From Burkholderiaceae bacterium (lineage in GTDB: Bacteria; Pseudomonadota; Gammaproteobacteria; Burkholderiales; Burkholderiaceae), in NCBI GenBank assembly GCA_022701845.1, contig JAKONS010000219.1, forward strand, positions 1 to 11,327: a DNA stretch of 11,327 bases, given 5' to 3'. The notes beneath the pieces are model-generated. The model did no database searches, was not told the origin of the DNA, and worked only from the letters and a program-made list of their open reading frames with translations. Position 1 is the stretch's first letter. The number at the start of each line of letters is the position of its first letter. The translations under genes were made by a program, and so were the position numbers. Of the stretch, positions 7,030 through 11,327 are shown piece by piece.

Positions 7030-7851
7030 ATGCAAGTCGCCACCCTGCAGATGGTCTCCGGCCCCGACCTGGCCGCCAACCTCGCCAGCGCCCGCGCGCT
7101 CATCGCCGAGGCCGCGCGCGCCGGTGCCGAGCTGGCGGTGCTGCCCGAATACTTCTGCCTGTTCGGCCAGCACGACACCGACAAGCTGGCCCATGCCGAG
7201 GCCTGGGGCGAGGGCGGTCCGATCCAGTCGTTCCTGGCCGAGGCCGCCCGCACGCACGGCCTGTGGATCGCCGGCGGCACGCTGCCGGTGGCCACCGACG
7301 ACCCGGCGCGGGTGTTCAACACCCTGCCGGTGTTCGGCCCCGACGGCGCGGTGGCGGCGCGCTACGACAAGATGCACCTGTTCCGCTTCGACGACGGCCA
7401 CAAGGCCTACGACGAGGCCCGCACCCTGCGCCCCGGCGCGGCGCCCGCCTGGTTCGACCTGCCCTCGCGCGACGGCCACCGCTGGCGCGTCGGCCTGTCG
7501 ATCTGCTACGACCTGCGCTTTCCGGAGCTGTACCGCGCCTATTCGGCCGCCGGCTGCGACCTGCTGCTGGTGCCCTCGGCCTTCACCCATGTCACCGGCC
7601 AGGCCCACTGGGAGCTGCTGTTGCGGGCGCGGGCGGTGGAGAACCTGGCCTTCGTCGCCGCGGCGGCGCAGGGCGGCGAACATGCCAACGGCCGGCGCAC
7701 CTGGGGCCATTCGCTGATCGTCGGGCCCTGGGGCGGCGTGCTGGCCCAGCGCTCCGAGGACGGCCCCGGCATCGCGCTGGCGTCGCTCGATGTCGCGCAA
7801 GCCGCGTCGGTGCGCGGGCGGCTGCCGGCGCTCGACCACCGGCGGCTGTAG
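7030..7851 (+). CDS. Carbon-nitrogen hydrolase (nitrilase superfamily), probable deaminated glutathione amidase
   Basis: This 273-residue cytoplasmic hydrolase has the complete nitrilase triad: Glu40 in LPEYF, Lys114 in YDKMHLF and Cys159 in SICYDLRFPELYR. Length and motifs fit the Nit1/YbeM-like branch, whose known activity is repair of deaminated glutathione by hydrolysis to 2-oxoglutarate and cysteinylglycine; an omega-amidase of the YafV type is the main alternative. The start MQVATLQMVS matches the usual family N-terminus (short, beginning on the first beta strand), although no convincing Shine-Dalgarno precedes ATG 7030. It diverges from the candidate effector across 177 bp. Genes of this family commonly follow yhdP in betaproteobacteria, so it probably belonged to that block before the minus-strand gene intervened. 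No tldD follows in the window. Confidence 0.92.
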   Translation: MQVATLQMVSGPDLAANLASARALIAEAARAGAELAVLPEYFCLFGQHDTDKLAHAEAWGEGGPIQSFLAEAARTHGLWIAGGTLPVATDDPARVFNTLPVFGPDGAVAARYDKMHLFRFDDGHKAYDEARTLRPGAAPAWFDLPSRDGHRWRVGLSICYDLRFPELYRAYSAAGCDLLLVPSAFTHVTGQAHWELLLRARAVENLAFVAAAAQGGEHANGRRTWGHSLIVGPWGGVLAQRSEDGPGIALASLDVAQAASVRGRLPALDHRRL

Positions 7852-7884
7852 GCCGTCGCGCGCGATGCGCCCGCCTTCTTTCCC

Positions 7885-7908
7885 GCCACCGCGCTCGCCA
7901 CCGCGCTC
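7885..7908 (+). repeat. Short tandem duplication (12 bp x 2)
   Basis: GCCACCGCGCTC occurs twice in tandem (7885-7896 and 7897-7908), followed by a partial third unit, in the 72-bp gap between the amidase and the sensor kinase. It is probably a replication slippage product with no evident role. Confidence 0.5.
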
Positions 7909-7923
7909 GCCACGGCGTCCGGC

Positions 7924-10068
7924 ATGAAACCGTCCATCTTCCACGCGCTGAGCTCGCTCGCCTCGCTGGCCTCGCCGCGGCTGCAGCCGGGCGTGTTCTT
8001 TCCGGCGCGGCGGGCCTTCGCCTGGCGCCGCTGGTCGCTGTGGCCGGTGCTGATCGGGCTGGTGGCGGCGATGCTGGTCACGCTGGTCTGGCTGGCCGGC
8101 CGCTACGAGGCCAGCCAGGTGCAGAGCCGCATCGAGCGCGACGTGGCCGACGCGGTGGCCGACATCCACAGCGGGCTGGCGCGCGACCTGCAGAGCCTGC
8201 AGGCGCTGCAGCTGCAGGCGACCACGCCCGAGGCCGGCGGCGCGCAGGCCACCGAGGTGTGGGCGGCCGCCGCCCGGCAGCTGCTGCGCGACCGGCGCGA
8301 ACTGGTGCGGGTGGAGCTGCGCGACCGCTCCCTGCGGCTGCTGCACGAGGCGGTCACCCCCTACCGGCCGCCGCCGCTGCCGGCACCGGTGCAGCATCTC
8401 GGCAGCAACGAGGAATCGCTCACCTGCGCCACCGCGCGCCGCACCGGCACGCCGATGTATTCGCCGAGCTACTTCCTGCGCCGCCAGGACGGCCTGGGCT
8501 TCGAGGCGATCGACCTGTGCGTGCCGCAGGCGCCACGCGGCGTGCAGGCGGCGGGCTATGTGATCGCCACCTATGCGCTGCAGGAGATCCTGGCCGACCT
8601 GGTCAGCAGCCAGATCACCCGCCACCAGGACATCTCCTTCACCGAGGCCGACGGCACCCGGCTGGCGGCGCTGCACGGCTCGGTGCGGCGCGGCACCCGG
8701 CAGTTCTCGGCGCACCAGCTGCTCGACCTGCCGGGCGCCGCGCTGGTGCTGCGCATGGACAGCTGGCACGGCGCGCCCAGCGTGTTTCCCAACGTGCTGA
8801 CCGCACTGGTCACCTTCATGTCGATCGCGCTGGTGTCGGTGCTGGTGCTGCTGTCGAAGGACAACCGGCGCCGGCTGCGCGCCGAGCACGACCTGGCCGA
8901 GGCGCTGGCGTTTCGCAAGGCGATGGAGGATTCGCTGGTCACCGGCCTGCGCGCGCGCGACCTGCAGGGCCGCATCACCTATGTGAACCCGGCCTTCTGC
9001 AAGATGGTCGGGCTGCGCGCCGACGAGCTGCTGGGCCTCGACGGCGACCTGCCCTACTGGCCGCCGGAGCGGGTCGACGAGAACCGCCGCCGCCAGGCCC
9101 ACCGCATCGCCGGCGAGGCCGCGCCGCCGCCGCAGGAGGGGGTCGAGTCGATCTACATGCGGCGCGACGGCAGCCGGTTCCCGGTGCTCATCATCGAGGC
9201 GCCGCTGATCAACGCCCAGGGCCTGCATACCGGCTGGATGGGCGCTTTCCTCGACCTGAGCGAGCAGCGCCGGGTGGAGGAGCTCTCGCGCGCCAGCGCC
9301 GAGCGGCTGCAGGCCACCGCCCGCCTGGCCACGGTGGGCGAGATGGCCTCGCTGCTGAGCCACGAGCTCAACCAGCCGCTGGCGGCCATCTCCAGCTACG
9401 CCACCGGCTCGCTCAACCTGCTGTCGCATCCGGCGCATGCCGCGCAGCCCGACGCCGCCACCCTGCGCGACATCTCGATGGCGATGCGCCGCATCGGCGA
9501 GCAGGCCGAGCGCGCCGGCCGGGTGATCCGCAGCGTCAACGATTTCGTGCGCCGCCGCGACCAGTCGCGCGAGGCGATCGACGCCCGCGCGCTGGTCGAC
9601 GCGGTCATGCCGCTGATCGGGCTGCAGGCGCGCAAGCTCAATGTCGAGGTGCGCATCCGCATCGATCCGGCGCTGGCGCCGGCGCTGTGCGACCGCACCA
9701 TGGTCGAGCAGGTGCTGCTCAACCTGGCGCGCAACGGCATGCAGGCGATGGCGCAGATCGGCATCCCGCAGCGGGTGCTGGAGATCGGCGCGCGCGCCGC
9801 GCCGGCCGACGCGCGCGGCGGCTGGCTCGAATTTCGCGTGTGCGATCGCGGCCCCGGCATCGCGCCGGAGGTCGAGGCCCAGCTGTTCACGCCCTTCTTC
9901 ACCACCAAGCAGGAAGGCATGGGCCTGGGCCTGAGCCTGTGCCGCACCGTCATCGAGCAGCACGGCGGCCAGCTCGGCCACGCACCGCAGGCCGGCGGCG
10001 CGGGCACCGTCTTCTTTTTCACCCTGCCGGCCGGCACGAAGGACAGCGACCGTGGTTTCCGCGCTTGA
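7924..10068 (+). CDS. Membrane PAS-domain sensor histidine kinase
   Basis: This 714-residue kinase would sense a signal outside the inner membrane and phosphorylate the overlapping response regulator. Two membrane helices (about residues 38-59 and 290-310) flank a periplasmic domain of about 230 residues that I cannot assign to a family; it holds Cys168 and Cys199, a possible disulfide. A cytoplasmic PAS domain follows (about 330-455, with the typical YMRRDGSRFPVLI end). The HisKA dimerisation motif SHELNQPLAAI has the phospho-accepting His480. The ATPase domain shows Asn604 in NLARNGMQAM (N box), Asp641 in DRGPGIAP, FTPFFTTK, and the GMGLGLSLCRTVIEQHGG glycine-rich lid. The HisKA motif resembles FixL/DctB/TodS-type kinases. 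ATG 7924 is the first start; the Shine-Dalgarno is not obvious. The last 17 nt overlap the regulator gene, indicating coupled translation. The ligand is unknown. Confidence 0.93.
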   Translation: MKPSIFHALSSLASLASPRLQPGVFFPARRAFAWRRWSLWPVLIGLVAAMLVTLVWLAGRYEASQVQSRIERDVADAVADIHSGLARDLQSLQALQLQATTPEAGGAQATEVWAAAARQLLRDRRELVRVELRDRSLRLLHEAVTPYRPPPLPAPVQHLGSNEESLTCATARRTGTPMYSPSYFLRRQDGLGFEAIDLCVPQAPRGVQAAGYVIATYALQEILADLVSSQITRHQDISFTEADGTRLAALHGSVRRGTRQFSAHQLLDLPGAALVLRMDSWHGAPSVFPNVLTALVTFMSIALVSVLVLLSKDNRRRLRAEHDLAEALAFRKAMEDSLVTGLRARDLQGRITYVNPAFCKMVGLRADELLGLDGDLPYWPPERVDENRRRQAHRIAGEAAPPPQEGVESIYMRRDGSRFPVLIIEAPLINAQGLHTGWMGAFLDLSEQRRVEELSRASAERLQATARLATVGEMASLLSHELNQPLAAISSYATGSLNLLSHPAHAAQPDAATLRDISMAMRRIGEQAERAGRVIRSVNDFVRRRDQSREAIDARALVDAVMPLIGLQARKLNVEVRIRIDPALAPALCDRTMVEQVLLNLARNGMQAMAQIGIPQRVLEIGARAAPADARGGWLEFRVCDRGPGIAPEVEAQLFTPFFTTKQEGMGLGLSLCRTVIEQHGGQLGHAPQAGGAGTVFFFTLPAGTKDSDRGFRA
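10039..10043 (+). promoter_or_regulatory. Shine-Dalgarno supporting a GTG start for the response regulator
   Basis: AAGGA lies inside the end of the kinase gene, 8 nt before GTG 10052. The nearby ATG at 10068 is out of frame with the regulator, so GTG 10052 is the best start. Confidence 0.7.
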
Positions 10069-10711
10069 TGCGACCGTTTTCATCGTCGACGACGACGCCG
10101 GCGTGCGTGACGCCCTGGCCTGGCTACTGCGCTCGCGCCGCCTGCTGAGCGACACGTTTTCCAGCGCCGAGGCGTTCGAGACGATGCTGCAGCAGATCGC
10201 GGGCGCGGGTGGCGGCGCCCCGGGGGTGCCGCTGTCGCGGCCGTGCTGCCTGCTGCTGGATGTGCGCATGCCCGGCATGAGCGGCCTGGCGCTGTTCGAC
10301 ACGCTGGTCGCGCGCGGCCTGCATCTGGTGATGCCGGTCATCTTCCTGACCGGCCACGGCGACGTGCCGACGGCGGTGGACGCGGTGCGGCGCGGCGCCT
10401 ACGACTTCTGCGAGAAGCCGTTCTCGGACAACGCGCTGGTGGACCGCATCGAGCGTGCCCTGCAGCACTCGGCGGAGGTGCTGGCGCGGCAGGCGGAGGC
10501 GGAGGCGGTGCGGCGGCAGCTGGTGGAGCTGACCGAGCGCGAGCGCGATGTGATGGGGCTGGTGGTGGAGGGCCTGCCCAACAAGCTGATCGCGGATCAG
10601 CTGGACATCAGCGTGCGGACGGTGGAGGTGCACCGGGCCCGGGTGTTCGACAAGATGGACGTGCGCTCGGCGGTGGAGTTGGCTAATTTGTTGCGGCGGG
10701 TGGGGGGGTAG
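10052..10711 (+). CDS. FixJ/NarL-type response regulator with LuxR helix-turn-helix
   Basis: This 219-residue cytoplasmic DNA-binding regulator is the partner of the preceding kinase, whose gene it overlaps by 17 nt. The receiver domain (about residues 7-135) has the acidic pocket (Asp13, Asp14), phospho-acceptor Asp70 in LLLDVRMPGMSG, Thr100 and Lys122, all intact. A Gly-rich insert (about 50-62) sits before the Asp70 strand. The output domain (about 155-219) is a LuxR-type helix-turn-helix: LTERERDVMGLVVEGLPNK followed by the recognition region ISVRTVEVHRARVFDKM. This is the FixJ/StyR/TodT layout. The GTG start is backed by AAGGA 8 nt upstream. No target gene or transporter is visible, because the region downstream is repeat DNA. 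The gene is followed by a pyrimidine-rich stretch and a strong hairpin. Confidence 0.94.
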   Translation: MVSALDATVFIVDDDAGVRDALAWLLRSRRLLSDTFSSAEAFETMLQQIAGAGGGAPGVPLSRPCCLLLDVRMPGMSGLALFDTLVARGLHLVMPVIFLTGHGDVPTAVDAVRRGAYDFCEKPFSDNALVDRIERALQHSAEVLARQAEAEAVRRQLVELTERERDVMGLVVEGLPNKLIADQLDISVRTVEVHRARVFDKMDVRSAVELANLLRRVGG

Positions 10712-10757
10712 GTTCTTTTGCTTCTTTCTTGTTTGTTCTCTTTTTCCGAGAGGGGAG

Positions 10758-10779
10758 CTGGGGGCTTGCGCGCCCCCAG
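10758..10779 (+). terminator. GC hairpin downstream of the response regulator
   Basis: CTGGGGGC (10758-10765) pairs perfectly with GCCCCCAG (10772-10779) around a 6-nt loop. A T-rich run (10793-10801) follows, but only about 13 nt later, so this is not a textbook intrinsic terminator. It lies at the outer edge of the inverted repeat and may belong to that element rather than to the regulator operon. Confidence 0.4.
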
Positions 10780-11013
10780 ACCCTGCGGTAACTTTCTTTT
10801 TCGCAAAAAAAGAAACTCACGAAAGAAAATTGCTAGGGGACGAGCTGAACGCTCGAGTCGGGCCATTGCTTCGCTCGGCCCTGGGGAATAAAGTCGGTAT
10901 TATCCTTGGGTGCCACAGACGATTTGATTCTGCCTCCGTAACCAAGGTGCCACGACTTCGCTGCCGGATGACGATTAATGCGCCGCTGATTATCGCGGTG
11001 GATACCGGATTGG
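10774..11013 (+). repeat. Left arm of a large inverted repeat (dispersed or MITE-like element)
   Basis: The arm is about 240 bp long. Its outer 160 bp (10774-10933) match the reverse complement of 11168-11327 with only two differences, at 10856 and 10899. The inner 80 bp match imperfectly, with a 2-nt gap, but share the blocks ACGACTTCGCTGCCGG (10952-10967) and CGCGGTGGATACCGG (10994-11008). The arm contains its own small hairpins, for example TTTCTTTTT (10793-10801) with AAAAAGAAA (10807-10815), and CGAGC (10841-10845) with GCTCG (10851-10855). It is much more AT-rich than the genes. No transposase or credible coding sequence is present. Confidence 0.85.
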
Positions 11014-11085
11014 GGAATGTTGGGGAGGCTGCGCGCACAACGGGCGGGCGGCTAAGTCTGCACGAGGCGCCGCTCACAAAATGAA
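11014..11085. other. Spacer between the inverted-repeat arms
   Basis: This 72-bp centre shows no symmetry of its own, no gene and no recognisable RNA. Together with the arms it makes up the gene-free 10712-11327 stretch. Short frames in this stretch are mirrored copies of each other created by the repeat. Confidence 0.5.
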
Positions 11086-11327
11086 CCAGCCCGGTATCCA
11101 CCGCGCCAATCAACTAGGCGCCCGACCCGTCCCCCGGCAGCGAAGTCGTTGCACACGAGTTACGCAAGCAGAATCAAATCGTCTGTGGCACCCAAGGATA
11201 AAACCGACTTTATTCCCCAGGGCCGAGCGAAGCAATGGCCCGACCCGAGCGTTCAGCTCGTCCCCTAGCAATTTTCTTTCGTGAGTTTCTTTTTTTGCGA
11301 AAAAGAAAGTTACCGCAGGGTCTGGGG
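11086..11327 (-). repeat. Right arm of the large inverted repeat (reaches window edge)
   Basis: This is the reverse-complement partner of 10774-11013. The match is still perfect at the last base of the window, so the arm probably continues outside. If symmetric, the GC hairpin seen at 10758-10779 should recur just beyond 11327. The mirrored A/T hairpin is at 11286-11308. Confidence 0.85.

Noticed and set aside
8881..9300. Possible haem-binding FixL-type PAS domain in the kinase
   Set aside because: FixL-like output and partner are present, but I could not see the haem-ligating His context in the PAS region, so oxygen sensing is not claimed.
7012..10341. A 1109-codon minus-strand open frame opposite the amidase and kinase
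   Set aside because: It is an antisense shadow of three genes with clear catalytic motifs on the plus strand.
10817..11284. Short frames in the inverted repeat that share an identical C-terminal end on opposite strands
   Set aside because: They are one frame mirrored by the repeat. There is no ribosome site, motif or plausible composition; probably non-coding.
1..11327. CRISPR arrays, tRNA or rRNA genes, insertion-sequence transposases, integrase attachment sites
   Set aside because: I looked on both strands and saw none. The only sizeable repeat is the inverted repeat at the right end.

Overview
The window is very GC-rich, apart from its right-hand 600 bases. It carries a betaproteobacterial gene neighbourhood: glnE divergent from a long yhdP-type gene, then a nitrilase-family amidase. 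Protein style and order point to Burkholderiales, most likely Comamonadaceae. A perfect plant-inducible-promoter (PIP) box in front of one gene suggests a relative that carries a group-II hrp type III secretion system, as in the plant-associated Acidovorax/Paracidovorax/Xylophilus group. No species assignment is claimed.

Layout: (1) 1-1393, minus strand: the N-terminal half of glnE, running off the left edge. (2) 1492-5778, plus strand: a complete 1428-aa YhdP/AsmA-like envelope protein, divergent from glnE across a 98-bp gap. (3) 5806-6852, minus strand, convergent with yhdP: a 348-aa protein that is the most interesting object here. It has a Ser/Thr/His/Pro-rich N-terminus like a type III secretion signal and a Josephin-type cysteine-protease (deubiquitinase) Cys motif. 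Upstream of it are a perfect TTCGC-N15-TTCGT PIP box and, 31 nt further on, a -10-like hexamer. I read it as a candidate HrpX/HrpB-controlled type III effector of the Josephin fold. The expected catalytic His appears to be Arg or Ser. (4) 7030-7851, plus: carbon-nitrogen hydrolase with an intact Glu-Lys-Cys triad. (5) 7924-10068 and 10052-10711, plus: a membrane PAS-domain sensor histidine kinase and its overlapping FixJ/LuxR-type response regulator, clearly one two-component pair. (6) 10712-11327: no credible gene. Instead there is a large imperfect inverted repeat (arms about 240 bp, the outer 160 bp differing at only 2 positions) that reaches the right edge and looks like a dispersed or MITE-like element.

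How the parts relate: glnE, yhdP and the amidase are housekeeping genes (nitrogen regulation, outer-membrane lipid supply, metabolite repair). The candidate effector sits on the opposite strand between yhdP and the amidase and has its own virulence-type promoter, which is what acquisition into a housekeeping locus would look like. The two-component pair has no visible target in the window.
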